A stretch of DNA of 64,000 bases from Histomonas meleagridis (lineage: Eukaryota > Parabasalia > Tritrichomonadida > Dientamoebidae), in the NCBI GenBank assembly GCA_020186115.1, contig WSYJ01000178.1, forward strand, positions 1,302,001 to 1,366,000, written 5' to 3'. The notes beneath the pieces were generated by a model that had not been told where the DNA came from, did not search any database, and saw only the letters and a list, made by a program, of their open reading frames with translations. The stretch's first letter is position 1, and every line of letters starts with the position of its first letter. The translations under genes were made by a program, and so were the position numbers. Positions 29,658 to 38,839 of the stretch are shown here, piece by piece.

Positions 29658-30092
29658 ATGTCTGGAGAAAAAAAGGTTGTTGTCTTATCAATTGATTTCA
29701 TACTGGCAATTGCTGCATGCATTGCCCTGATTCTCGTAGCAGCTACTTATATTACCTACTTAAATAAACACTGGTGGGGAGGTTCAATTAAAGTAGGATG
29801 CAGTCCAAAAGATGCTTGGGGCTGTAACAGCGCTTTCTACGCAAGTTGCACCTCCGTTATTATGACAATCACTGCTCTTTGCTTCGCTATCTTTGAAATC
29901 GGAATTATTTTCAAAGGTGCATGGTTCACATCCATCAAAAATAGGCTTGTAAGAGCTGTTTTCTATCTCCTTCAAGGAATGATGACACTCGGAATGATGA
30001 ACGATCTTGGAATTGCCGCAGGTTCCATCGAAATGATTGTTGCTGGAGTCATGATCATCATCGAAGTCTTTTTCATTTGCAAAAACCGCTAA
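29658..30092 (+). CDS. Four-span membrane protein, paralogue of the divergent neighbour
   Basis: 144 residues from the ATG at 29658 (TTCAACAATG context). The frame reaches 29517, but that part is charged, overlaps the shared promoter and lacks a partner in the paralogue. Four helices lie at about 7-30, 50-75, 85-105 and 112-138. The loop after helix 1 has W-W-G-G and two cysteines (V-G-C-S and W-G-C-N). The final helices show R-A-V-F-Y-L-L-Q-G-M and D-L-G-I-A-A-G-S-I-E-M-I, the same skeleton as its neighbour. Both are probably small Golgi or vesicle membrane proteins (COPI-associated-like), but I assign no function firmly. The stop is in TAAA. Confidence 0.72.
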   Translation: MSGEKKVVVLSIDFILAIAACIALILVAATYITYLNKHWWGGSIKVGCSPKDAWGCNSAFYASCTSVIMTITALCFAIFEIGIIFKGAWFTSIKNRLVRAVFYLLQGMMTLGMMNDLGIAAGSIEMIVAGVMIIIEVFFICKNR

Positions 30093-30353
30093 ATAATCAG
30101 TATTTAAAGCCAAAAATATTTTTTTTCATATGTTGACACATTTCCCCCTATCGTCTGTCAGAACGATCATGTTTTTTGTGTCCGTTTTGACGATCATTTT
30201 TATCGTCTGTTTCACGTTACTTATGAATTTTTGAGTTCCACGAGATTGTTAGAGGTAGATAATTCTATGAAATATCAATCTCGAAGTTCTCAATATTTTC
30301 AATAGAGAAATAACCTCATGTAAAGCAATGAAAATGTCAATTTCGTGTGACAG

Positions 30354-31805
30354 TCATCTCAAATTTTTGCCAAAGCAGCAGCACTTTTGCGGTGTGAAGT
30401 CACCCTTCACCAAACCTTCAAGAAAACACTTTTGGCATTTCGGATTGCCTTTCAAGTATCTTTCTATCAAATCCTTCTCCTTGTATGCAATATCTAATTT
30501 TCTTAATCTTATTAAATCATTTTCGTCAATGAATATTCCACAATATACTTCTTCTTCCCTATTTCCTACATGCGAACATTCTTCACAATACTTTGTTAAG
30601 CTCATTGGCGTTGTCATATAAATCACATATCTAATCTTTTCACTTTCTACAATTATTTTTGCACCCCATTCCTCTGTTACAACTACAGCTGCCAACTTAC
30701 CCATTGTCCATCTTTTTCTTACTTCTTTTACCAATTTGTCATTCATATTCGAATGTAAAAATGCCGCAAATAATCCTTTGTCGCATAATTTTTTCGACAT
30801 AATTTCTGTCTCATTTGCATTTGCACAAATGATAACACCACAACTTGAATTAACTATATCAAATATTTGTTCAAAAGAATTTTGTTTTTTTCTAACTTCA
30901 AATCGAATGTTTCTAAGGTTCAGTGGTTGTTTAAGTGTATTCGGCATTGTAATGTTACATGAGTAATTTGCAAAGATAACTATTTGAAGATTTGGAAATG
31001 ATTTTTTTGCTTCCGATACAACATTTACCTTTTGCGGATTTGATATCTGTAATATTACCCTTCGAATTTTTTGGGTATTTGATAATTCATCAAATTTGTC
31101 AATATAAATAACTGACAAATTCTCATTTTCTTGTTCAATTGTTGTGTACACTGCAGTCGAATTCTTTTGCACATATGAAATCACTTTGTAGCATATTGTT
31201 GATGATGTAATATCCCAAAAAAGTACATTAATTTCATTTTCGGATTCATTTAATATCTTTTGGATAACTTCAAGTTGAAATTCGTCGATTTTTTGTTGGA
31301 AATATTCCAAACTTTGCTCTTGAAGATATTTGGATTCATAAAAAATCGGTTCTGTGATTGTTATTTTGTTTTGTGTTTCATTTGGTAAAAGCGTTTGTTC
31401 AAGTCTTAGTATATTTTCCCAAATGATTTTTCGTTCTTTCTGGAGTTCAGTGATATTAAGTTTTTGGGAAAGATTCTTTGATATTTGCTGTGATATTTCT
31501 GTAGATTTATTATATAATGTTTGAAGTTCTGTTAAAGGTGTATCTTCTTGAAAATCTGATAAATATTCTATTGTAAATGGATCATCATCATCTTCGTCGA
31601 TATAATGTATAGAGGGTTCTTCTTCTTGATTAATATGAAGAAAATTTGGTGATTCCATCTGAAATGTTTCTTCTAATTTGTCGATATTAATATTAGTATA
31701 AATTGGTTCATCAAGGTAACTCCAGACAAAACAAGAGAGCTCAAGCTGTTGTTGCTGCTTCTTGATGATTTTATTTAATTTTTCAAAGTTTGTGCGCATT
31801 TCCAT
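30354..31805 (-). CDS. RecQ-derived protein with degenerate helicase motifs (pseudo-helicase)
   Basis: 483 residues. The C-terminal half (about 315-440) follows the RecQ second helicase lobe: C-G-V-I-I-C-A-N, a helix with S-K-K-L-C-D-K-G-L-F-A-A-F-L-H-S, W/F-x-x-G-K-L-A-A-V-V-V-T-E-E-W-G-A-K-I, I-R-Y-V-I-Y, then P-M-S-L-T-K-Y-C-E-E-C. The first lobe starts with the RecQ-like F-Q-x-x-I-x-x-F-Q-L-E-V-I-Q-K-I-L (about 169-185). Motif I, normally T-G-x-G-K-S-L-C-Y, is T-S-S-T-I-C-Y (200-206), losing the ATP-binding lysine. Motif II is D-K-F-D (236-239), not D-E-A-H. Motif VI, normally G-R-A-G-R-D, is S-H-V-G-N-R (411-416). A cysteine cluster at 457-477 may replace the RecQ zinc domain. The N-terminal 160 residues are acidic and unrecognised. 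ATP-driven unwinding is unlikely; a structural role in DNA repair is inferred. Confidence 0.7.
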   Translation of the reverse strand: MEMRTNFEKLNKIIKKQQQQLELSCFVWSYLDEPIYTNINIDKLEETFQMESPNFLHINQEEEPSIHYIDEDDDDPFTIEYLSDFQEDTPLTELQTLYNKSTEISQQISKNLSQKLNITELQKERKIIWENILRLEQTLLPNETQNKITITEPIFYESKYLQEQSLEYFQQKIDEFQLEVIQKILNESENEINVLFWDITSSTICYKVISYVQKNSTAVYTTIEQENENLSVIYIDKFDELSNTQKIRRVILQISNPQKVNVVSEAKKSFPNLQIVIFANYSCNITMPNTLKQPLNLRNIRFEVRKKQNSFEQIFDIVNSSCGVIICANANETEIMSKKLCDKGLFAAFLHSNMNDKLVKEVRKRWTMGKLAAVVVTEEWGAKIIVESEKIRYVIYMTTPMSLTKYCEECSHVGNREEEVYCGIFIDENDLIRLRKLDIAYKEKDLIERYLKGNPKCQKCFLEGLVKGDFTPQKCCCFGKNLR

Positions 31806-31857
31806 TTAACTTTTGATGCGCTTGATGTAAACCGTGATAATTGAACTGAATTTTCTG

Positions 31858-31871
31858 TATAACCGTCGAAG
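31858..31871. promoter_or_regulatory. AACCGTCGAAG element
   Basis: About 55 bases upstream of the RecQ-like start on the minus strand. It is the same AACCGTCGAA core as at 11590-11603. Orientation differs between genes. Confidence 0.35.
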
Positions 31872-32176
31872 ATCAAGTTGTGTTTTTGTTGCAATTGCAT
31901 CACAGCATACACCCTCACAAGAAAGAGAGGGCTGCAGTCAAACAAATTCATAAAAAATGATAAAAATACATACACATTCAAATTTTGTTTATTCAAGGGT
32001 TTACAACAGAAAATGCATTTTCTTGGGACTGTAAAGGTGTGTGTGTTGTTGTACAATTGTGGGCTACTAAATAACAATTATTGAATTTTAATAATTTGGT
32101 TTAAGTTTTTATGAAAACATAAATTTTTGCAAATTTTTAATTTTTATGAAACAAATGTATAACTCCGGTGGTGGAG

Positions 32177-34096
32177 TTATTTCACAGTTTGCTCAAATAT
32201 CAAAAACTTATTGTCATCTGTGAGTTTCCCATTGAAGAGAATAGTTCCTGAAACAATAAACGGATTCTCTCCACCGATCATTTTCTTCACAAATTCTACG
32301 GTTTCTTCGTTATTCAATTCAAATTTTTTCTCGAGGAACGATATAGAAATGCTATCATAAAATATATCGGCTGTTTGTAGGAAACAGCTCATGGACACCT
32401 TCTTCAAGTCGGTTTCAAGTCTTTCACTATTGATATCCTTCTTTATGGCTTCATATGCAGCATGCCAATCACCAATCTTTGCTTTTTGAACCATCATAAT
32501 TACACGCTGAAGTGTATTCTCTGGCTGAGGTGTTGGTAATCCTTTTTGGAAATTAATATGAAGAGAATTACCAACATGTGATTCAGATTTACCAACAGTT
32601 AAGTACGGCAAATCTAAAAATGCTGCAGATATAATAGAAAGCAAGTACATGTAATCTGGGTCTATAAACATCCATGGCGGAACAATAAATGGTGCTTGAC
32701 CTATATTCCGAGGGATTGAACCTAAACCAAAAATTCTCAAGTAATCGTATGATATAGAATATAGCCCAGCTTGAAATGCAGAAATACCAATTTGTGCTCG
32801 AGCACGATTTGATATAACCTGAGTAAGTGGTTTAGAATCCGGAACTGAAGGCACCCTAATAAATAGCTGACTAGCTTCTTGAGGGTATCCTCTTAAAGAA
32901 AGGTTTATGCATAAGTAAAGAGCTGACCGTGTTTTTATATCTAAGGCAACATCATCTGGAAAAGTGCCAGAAACCGATACAATTTCCATGATAGAGGACG
33001 TTAAATCGTAAACGTCCTCTTCTGGTTTGTTATGAATGTGTTCAACAACCATAAGCATTAGCTTAGCTGCGTTTGATTTTTCTCCTTCTCCTAGTAAGGG
33101 TTCTATGAAATCTTTAAGAATTTGTACAAATTTTGGAATTATCATTTGAAGCTTAGAAACATCACGAGTAAATAAATGACGTGGATCAATTGACCTTGCC
33201 CAGTAATCTTGGTTGAGTCTTTCTAAAAACTTCATTAACAATTTGCCATCTGATTTCAAATTTGGAAGATGCTTTAAAGCAAGCTCCCAATCGCCAACTG
33301 GAATTGGTAATGATTCAGACATTGACATAATTGTTTGGCATAATTCAAGGGCAACATCATGAGCAAGTTTTGAATCATTATCTTGAATATAATTGTAAAT
33401 ATTATCAAGCCGTTCTGGTGTTGCTTGCACATTACCTGTTTCTCGCTTTTTTACGATGCTTGGAAGCAATCTACGAACTTTATCTATATTTGCAATTTTT
33501 CGTGCTTCAGCTTCAGTTCGTGCTTGAACAAATTCTGAAAAGTATCCTTGAGTAGGGTTTTCTAAGTCTTGTTCTTTTTTAAATTTTTTCTTGATATCTT
33601 CGATTTCTTCATCATCTGAATCTACAAACCAATGTGATGATATACTTGTGGTTTGTGCTTTGTTATCATAGAGTTCGTCTTTTTGGAATTTTTCTGGGTG
33701 TTTATGAAATTCTTGTAAAGCATCATTAAATGGTTCGCAAAATTTTTTAAAATCTTCATAAAAATCATGTAACTCTTTTTTATCTTTATCAATAGCCTCG
33801 AGTTTAGAAGAAATTTTTGCTATCAAACAAATAAAATTATTTGGATAAAGATTATCTTGAAGATTAGGAATTTCTTTTGCAAACTTTTTTTGAAAATTTT
33901 GAAAATTATTTATAGCATTTGTGTAATTTCCTGATTCAGAATCATTTAAAATCTTATTTAACAAGTCATTGAATTGATTCCATAAAATTTTTTTTTGTTC
34001 TGGAATTTGATTTTTTACAGAATCATTGCTTTGATTTATTTCTTCCTCTTCAGATTCATCATCACTACCACTGCTCTCAACAAAAAAACGAGACAT
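32177..34096 (-). CDS. EIF3C: Translation initiation factor eIF3 subunit C
   Basis: 639 residues from the ATG at 34096. The frame extends to 34174, but the true start is recognisable as M-S-R-F-F, the eIF3c hallmark, followed by the acidic serine tract G-S-D-D-E-S-E-E-E-E. A charged N-terminal part (about 30-220) includes a second family motif, H-W-F/Y-x-D-S-D-x-E near 155-165. The helical repeat region then runs into the C-terminal PCI domain (about 400-590), where the W-x-x-A-Y-E-A-I block is visible. eIF3c is a core subunit of the eIF3 octamer that binds the 40S ribosome, eIF1 and eIF5. The protein is some 170-270 residues shorter than yeast and human eIF3c, mainly by loss of the C-terminal tail and linker. 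Confidence 0.9.
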   Translation of the reverse strand: MSRFFVESSGSDDESEEEEINQSNDSVKNQIPEQKKILWNQFNDLLNKILNDSESGNYTNAINNFQNFQKKFAKEIPNLQDNLYPNNFICLIAKISSKLEAIDKDKKELHDFYEDFKKFCEPFNDALQEFHKHPEKFQKDELYDNKAQTTSISSHWFVDSDDEEIEDIKKKFKKEQDLENPTQGYFSEFVQARTEAEARKIANIDKVRRLLPSIVKKRETGNVQATPERLDNIYNYIQDNDSKLAHDVALELCQTIMSMSESLPIPVGDWELALKHLPNLKSDGKLLMKFLERLNQDYWARSIDPRHLFTRDVSKLQMIIPKFVQILKDFIEPLLGEGEKSNAAKLMLMVVEHIHNKPEEDVYDLTSSIMEIVSVSGTFPDDVALDIKTRSALYLCINLSLRGYPQEASQLFIRVPSVPDSKPLTQVISNRARAQIGISAFQAGLYSISYDYLRIFGLGSIPRNIGQAPFIVPPWMFIDPDYMYLLSIISAAFLDLPYLTVGKSESHVGNSLHINFQKGLPTPQPENTLQRVIMMVQKAKIGDWHAAYEAIKKDINSERLETDLKKVSMSCFLQTADIFYDSISISFLEKKFELNNEETVEFVKKMIGGENPFIVSGTILFNGKLTDDNKFLIFEQTVK

Positions 34097-34259
34097 TAAA
34101 CACGAACACAGAGGTTGCACGTTAATTTCCCAGCTAACGTTCAAATGGATTTTGTTCCATTTGCCAAAGCACAAATTGGAACAATTTTACAAATGAAATA
34201 TCAAAACATAAAAAAAAATATCAAAGTCAAAAATTATGATTATTTATCAAAACGGCGTT

Positions 34260-35570
34260 TTAACGATTAACTGATTCGTTGGCCTCGTTCACTATATCCT
34301 CGAAGTTTTGTGGGAGTTCCTCTATTTTTGTATGATAGAAATCCTCAATATCTCTAAGTAATTTAACTTCAGTAGAATCGATGATATTGAATGCAACACC
34401 CTTTCTTCCATATCTACCACTTCTACCAATTCTGTGAAGATATTGTTCAGCAGAGTATGGAAGTTCAAAGTTAATTACAAGTGTAACTTGTTGAACATCA
34501 ATACCACGTGCAAGTAAATCAGTAGATATAAGTACACGTGTATTTCCTGTTCTGAATTGTTGCATGATCTTCGCACGTTCTGCTTGAAGAAGCCCACTAT
34601 GGATTGCGGAAACATCAAATTTCTCCTTCTCGAACTCGTGCTGAAGGTAGTCGACCGTTTGTTTCCTGTTGGCAAAGATAATGGCTTTTTGAATGGATAA
34701 CCTGCCGTAAATGTCCAAAAGTGTCGGGAACTTGTATTTTGGGTCGTTTACGTTGACAAAATATTGACTAATACCTTCAAGTGTAAGTTGTTCTGATCTG
34801 ACAAGAATCTTGATTGGATCCCTCATGAATTGCTTCATAAGTTCAAAGATTTCTCCGGGAATTGTGGCGGAGAAAAGAAGAATTTGAATAGTAGGATCGA
34901 AATATGAAAATATCTCTTGAATCTGTTCAATAAATCCACCAGAAAGCATTTCATCGGCTTCATCAACACACACGATTTTGATTTTTTCACATCGAAGATA
35001 TCCATCTTGGATGAGATTAAGTGCACGACCTGGTGTAGCAACAACAACATGTGGGAATTTACTGGCACGTTCACAATCCTCTTGAACTGATGAACCTCCA
35101 ATAAATTGGTCAACGGTTAAGTTTGGTATTCTACTACCAATGCTTGTCATTACCATAAATGTCTGTGTAGCAAGTTCACGTGTAGGAGACAAGATGAGAG
35201 CTTGAGTTGTTTTCTTGGAAGTATCAATCTCTTGTAGAATTCCAATTGAAAAGGCACCAGTTTTACCTGTACCGGATTGTGCTTGAGCAATGACGTGACG
35301 GCCCATTATAATAGGTTGAATTGCTAATGACTGAATAGGTGATGGATTTTTAAAACCATAGCTGAAAATACCGTGTAGTAAATCTTCATTTAATTCCATC
35401 TGATCAAAGTCATCGATTTCTTGGGTCCAATTTGTTTCGAAATCTTTTGGTACAAAATCGGAACGTTGGATTTGACGGCCGGTACGGCCACGGCGGCCAC
35501 GATATTGTCCTCGTTTGTCGTTATTGCGTGGAGTTCTATCTGAAGAGTAATCATCCCCTCGGCTATGCAT
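34260..35570 (-). CDS. DEAD-box RNA helicase, eIF4A family, with RG-rich N-terminus
   Basis: 436 residues from the ATG at 35570 (M-H-S-R-G-D-D); an in-frame ATG six codons upstream is less likely. The first 45 residues are Arg/Gly-rich (R-G-R-R-G-R-T-G-R). The helicase core has all motifs: Q-motif F-x-x-P-S-P-I-Q-S, motif I A-Q-S-G-T-G-K-T (99-104 for S-G-T-G-K-T), P-T-R-E-L-A, D-E-A-D (203-206), S-A-T (234-236) and a C-terminal H-R-I-G-R-S-G-R-Y-G-R-K-G. The D-E-A-D-E-M-L and L-E-G-I-x-Q-F/Y signatures place it in the eIF4A/eIF4A-III/FAL1 branch rather than the Ded1 branch. It could be the translation helicase or the exon-junction paralogue. The basic RG tail is unusual for eIF4A itself, so I leave the symbol blank. 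Confidence 0.9.
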   Translation of the reverse strand: MHSRGDDYSSDRTPRNNDKRGQYRGRRGRTGRQIQRSDFVPKDFETNWTQEIDDFDQMELNEDLLHGIFSYGFKNPSPIQSLAIQPIIMGRHVIAQAQSGTGKTGAFSIGILQEIDTSKKTTQALILSPTRELATQTFMVMTSIGSRIPNLTVDQFIGGSSVQEDCERASKFPHVVVATPGRALNLIQDGYLRCEKIKIVCVDEADEMLSGGFIEQIQEIFSYFDPTIQILLFSATIPGEIFELMKQFMRDPIKILVRSEQLTLEGISQYFVNVNDPKYKFPTLLDIYGRLSIQKAIIFANRKQTVDYLQHEFEKEKFDVSAIHSGLLQAERAKIMQQFRTGNTRVLISTDLLARGIDVQQVTLVINFELPYSAEQYLHRIGRSGRYGRKGVAFNIIDSTEVKLLRDIEDFYHTKIEELPQNFEDIVNEANESVNR

Positions 35571-35878
35571 AAAAAAGTGAATGGCCACAACATAGATTTT
35601 TCAAACAAACCGTCGGCCAACCTGAATTTTTCCAAAGAAAATTGTTGATCGATCTGTGAAATAATTATAAATTACGAGATTAAAAAGAAATATCATTCAT
35701 GCTTTCACTTGTGTGTGTTATTTTTTATGAAAGAAAGAGAGTGTGATAAATAAAAATGGTTTCCAGTCATGAAAGTGCGAAAAAAAAAAAAGTTAAACGT
35801 TTTTTGTGAAATACTAAACTGCTGAAAAGATTGTGAAATTTTGTGAATTGAGTGGTTTATTCAAGTGAAAATATTTTT

Positions 35879-36511
35879 TTAACAACATTTCTTCTGCTGA
35901 GAAGTTGTTGTGTTAATGTTTACAGGATTTCCGCCACCACCTTGTGTTGATTCATTACCTCCATCGTTTGGTTGGTTTTGTTTGATTTGTAAATATTTTT
36001 CGGCAAGTTTTTCGAAAAGTGTATTAATTCCATCGCCAGTAACAGCACTTGTTTCAAAATATTCCAAGTCGCTTGATAACTCTTCTGCTTTCTCACATCC
36101 GTCTTCAGTAGATATTTCACGTTCGGTAAGATCATTCATGTTTCCGCATAAACATATAACAGCATTTCTATTTGCTGACGAAATTTCTTCGTACCAACTT
36201 GATACAGAGTTAAATGAACTACGACTAATTTGACTTGTTGGTGTTGGGTTTCCAACAGCAAAAACAATAATTACAATAGAAGCATCACGATAATACATAG
36301 GTGTTAGAGTCCTGTATTCCTCTTGTCCAGCAGTATCCCAAATTGCTAAATTGATTTTTTGTCCATGAACATTTAAAGACTTTGATAATATGTCAACACC
36401 AACTGTTGCTGATGTTGATGAATAAGCGCCATTGACAAAGCGTAGTAATATAGCTGTTTTGCCAACGCCAGAATCACCAACAAGGACAACCTTAGTTGCA
36501 ACCTCAGACAT
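35879..36511 (-). CDS. Rab-family small GTPase with altered G4 motif
   Basis: 210 residues ending K-K-C-C, a double-cysteine geranylgeranylation signal. G1 is G-D-S-G-V-G-K-T (12-19), the switch II motif is W-D-T-A-G-Q-E-E-Y-R (58-67) and G5 is E-T-S-A (153-156). The base-recognition motif, normally N-K-x-D, reads N-M-N-D (124-127), losing the lysine that packs on guanine, so nucleotide affinity may be reduced. The switch region has the T-V-G-V-D of Rab-like proteins, and M-Y-Y-R is present. There is a long insert around P-T-P-T-S-Q-I-S-R (90-98) and a Gly/Asn-rich hypervariable tail. It is divergently paired with the RABL6-like gene across 73 bp. Assignment to a specific Rab subfamily is not possible. 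Confidence 0.9.
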   Translation of the reverse strand: MSEVATKVVLVGDSGVGKTAILLRFVNGAYSSTSATVGVDILSKSLNVHGQKINLAIWDTAGQEEYRTLTPMYYRDASIVIIVFAVGNPTPTSQISRSSFNSVSSWYEEISSANRNAVICLCGNMNDLTEREISTEDGCEKAEELSSDLEYFETSAVTGDGINTLFEKLAEKYLQIKQNQPNDGGNESTQGGGGNPVNINTTTSQQKKCC

Positions 36512-36568
36512 TTCTTGACAAAAGGCGTCAATTCAAAAAGTTGATGTCACTTTTAACAATACGAAGAA

Positions 36569-36579
36569 TTAACGGTCAT
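36569..36579. promoter_or_regulatory. TTAACGGTCAT element shared by the Rab/RABL6 divergent pair
   Basis: It lies in the 73-bp gap between the two starts (36511 minus, 36585 plus), 5 bases before the RABL6-like ATG. A TGTCACTTTT string is also present at 36545-36554. Bidirectional use is inferred. Confidence 0.45.
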
Positions 36580-36584
36580 GAGTT

Positions 36585-37442
36585 ATGAACGTTAGAACAG
36601 GAATCGACTCATCAAAATTAATCTTGTTAATTAGAGGTGCAAAAAAGACAGGAAAAACAAGCTTACTGAGATGTATGCGTGGTAAGCAATTTAATAATAA
36701 TTATGAACCAACATTAACTAGTATTCAAAAAAAAATCCACTGGCGCCTTGTTACAAATCCATATAGATATATTACTATAACTATTATTGAAATTGTTTCT
36801 AATTTGAGTTCTCTTAAATCAGGATCACCAAATGGAATTATTATTTTATATGATCCACGTGATCAAGCAAGTGTATCATATGGAGTAGAAGCAATTATGC
36901 AAACACCACCTTCAATACCCATTGCAGTTCTAACAAATTTTCAAGATATAATTACTGCTGATTTACATCCTTCTTTCTTCCCTTTTAAAAATCGATGCCA
37001 TTTTATTTGTACATCAATGGCAACAAATCTTGGAATGATAGAGCTTGCTAAATGGATAGAACTTCCATTGTCATTAAAAATTTATCGGTTATATAAATCA
37101 TTAATAAGTTATACAAACCAAGAAATCACACAAATAGAGAAAAAATTGCATAATACAATAAATAGAAAAGAAAGTAGCGATGATAAATTTTGGAATAATG
37201 ATAATACAAATATAACAAATAAAAAAATTGAATTAATCCAAGAAGTTAAGCCGTTGGTACAAAAAACTACAGAGGAACAAAAGAAAAAGAAAATTTCAAA
37301 AAATGAACAAAATCCAAAAAAGAGAAACAGTTCTCACGGAAAGCAATTAAATTTAGAAATTGTTCCTAAGCTTCAAAATATCCCATTGTGTTCGCTTGAA
37401 AATGGGTTTTATTCTGTTCCAGAACCAAAAAGAAATAAGTAA
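36585..37442 (+). CDS. RABL6-like atypical Rab GTPase
   Basis: 285 residues. The GTPase-like half matches RABL6 (Parf) in sequence and order: I-R-G-A-K-K-T-G-K-T-S-L (17-28) corresponds to I-R-G-D-R-N-T-G-K-T; Q-F-N-N-N-Y-E-P-T (35-43); S-I-Q-K-K-I-H-W (46-53); then N-G-I-I-I-L-Y-D; I-P-I-A-V-L-T-N-F-Q-D; and a final S-M-A-T-N-L-G ... L-P-L block equivalent to S-M-K-N-S-F-G ... I-P-F. As in RABL6 the DTAGQ and NKxD motifs are missing or altered, so GTP hydrolysis is doubtful. The C-terminal 110 residues are Lys/Asn/Gln-rich and disordered. In animals RABL6 affects cell proliferation and ciliogenesis-linked traffic. The protein is shorter than human RABL6 (about 730). Confidence 0.82.
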   Translation: MNVRTGIDSSKLILLIRGAKKTGKTSLLRCMRGKQFNNNYEPTLTSIQKKIHWRLVTNPYRYITITIIEIVSNLSSLKSGSPNGIIILYDPRDQASVSYGVEAIMQTPPSIPIAVLTNFQDIITADLHPSFFPFKNRCHFICTSMATNLGMIELAKWIELPLSLKIYRLYKSLISYTNQEITQIEKKLHNTINRKESSDDKFWNNDNTNITNKKIELIQEVKPLVQKTTEEQKKKKISKNEQNPKKRNSSHGKQLNLEIVPKLQNIPLCSLENGFYSVPEPKRNK

Positions 37443-37819
37443 CGATATGGAATTCAGAACTTTACTTGTTGATAAAGCTTAAAATTAATAAACATTTGTT
37501 TGAATTAGAAAAATCGAATATTTACGAATTATTTTTGATCAAGTCAATATAAGTGAATTGATTGGAGTAAGAGTTTTTTTTCGGAATTTTATTTTTGATC
37601 AATCTAAGATTCAAAATATTTTTTCTTTTTTCACTTTTTCTTTATTAATAAAAGCTAGATATTCTTAAATTGATTGATTTTTCTCTTTAATATTTATCAT
37701 ATGGAAAAATTATTATGATGTAATTGATGAAATTTTTGTTCGTTATTAATAACCGTTTATGGTCTTCAAGGACAAATTTATTTTTTTGATATCCTTTTTT
37801 TAATTTAACAAGGTTCTAT
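37443..37819. other. Intergenic region with an AACCGTTTATGG element
   Basis: AT-rich spacer. AACCGTTTATGG at 37751-37762 lies about 58 bases before the tubby-like start. Nothing else recognised. Confidence 0.45.
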
Positions 37820-38755
37820 ATGGAAAAAAGATTCTTAATCGATCAAGTGTATCGATTTAAAGAGAATTATTATGATTTTGATCTGAGTATAGATAATTCC
37901 ATCATTAATTTTTTAAATTTTCAAAATTCAAATCAAGAAAATCCACATGAAACATATCCTAAAAACGAAAATATTGAAGATAAAAAGATCAATATTATAA
38001 TTGATAAGACAGAAATCAAAGTAAATAAGGAAAGTCAAAATCTAAAGGAAAGTCAAAATATAAAAGAAATTCAAAATGACGAAAAACTTCAAAATATTAT
38101 AATTACTAAAGAAAATATACATTTACCATTATCAAAAGGGACAGTAGCATATTTTAAAATTACACATTATGATAAAATTAATAATAGTAATTTTATAATT
38201 ACTAATTTTTATGAAGAAGAAGATTTAAATAATGATAATTTAAAAATTCAAGTCGAAAGAACAAGTAAATTAGGATCCATTCAATATAAACTTTATTATG
38301 AAAATGAAGAAAAATATTTTTGTTTTATTCAAAGTAATTTTTCACGTGATTCATTTTTTAGTATTCTTAAAATAAATCAGCAATTTAAAGAAATATCGGC
38401 CATTAAAATTAAAACTCGCTTTCAAGAAATCAATAAAATTCGACAATTTAAAAGTTATATTCCAAAAGAAACTATTTTTAATAAAGGAGAAACATCAATT
38501 TTACTTAAGCACAAAGAAAAACGACATAAAATGATACCAAAACCACCCAAAATGAAATCAGGTATTCCAACATTATATTTTGGCGGACGAGTTAAAATGG
38601 AATCAATTAAAAATTTTATTTTAGTTTCACCAAATAATTTTACCAATAAATTTTTAGTATTTGGGAAAGTTACACATACTAGTTATGTCGGTGAAGTATG
38701 TCATCCACTATCACCAATTCAAGCTATTACACTTGCGCTTCCACATTTTAAATAA
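37820..38755 (+). CDS. Tubby-like protein (TULP)
   Basis: 311 residues. The C-terminal 65 residues carry the tubby signature almost intact: L-Y-F-G-G-R-V-K-M-E-S-I-K-N-F (about 253-267), then L-V-F-G-K-V (about 281-286), a x-Y-V-G-E-V-C-H-P-L-S-P-I-Q-A-I-T-L-A-L-P-H-F ending. Upstream strands fit the tubby beta-barrel, including K-L-G-S-I-Q-Y (about 150), equivalent to E-L-G-A-V-x-Y. The first 110 residues are charged, Asn/Lys/Glu-rich and disordered, with E-S-Q-N repeats. Tubby domains bind PI(4,5)P2, and TULP3-type proteins deliver cargo to cilia. A flagellate with PTEN, IPK and RhoGAP genes near it is a sensible host. The phosphoinositide-binding lysines were not checked one by one. Confidence 0.88.
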   Translation: MEKRFLIDQVYRFKENYYDFDLSIDNSIINFLNFQNSNQENPHETYPKNENIEDKKINIIIDKTEIKVNKESQNLKESQNIKEIQNDEKLQNIIITKENIHLPLSKGTVAYFKITHYDKINNSNFIITNFYEEEDLNNDNLKIQVERTSKLGSIQYKLYYENEEKYFCFIQSNFSRDSFFSILKINQQFKEISAIKIKTRFQEINKIRQFKSYIPKETIFNKGETSILLKHKEKRHKMIPKPPKMKSGIPTLYFGGRVKMESIKNFILVSPNNFTNKFLVFGKVTHTSYVGEVCHPLSPIQAITLALPHFK

Positions 38756-38839
38756 ATCAAATGATCAAAACAAAATAAAATTCAGTAAGTCTGTTTGCAT
38801 TCGTCGCAGGCGAACCGAAATCAAACTTTTTGAGAGAAA

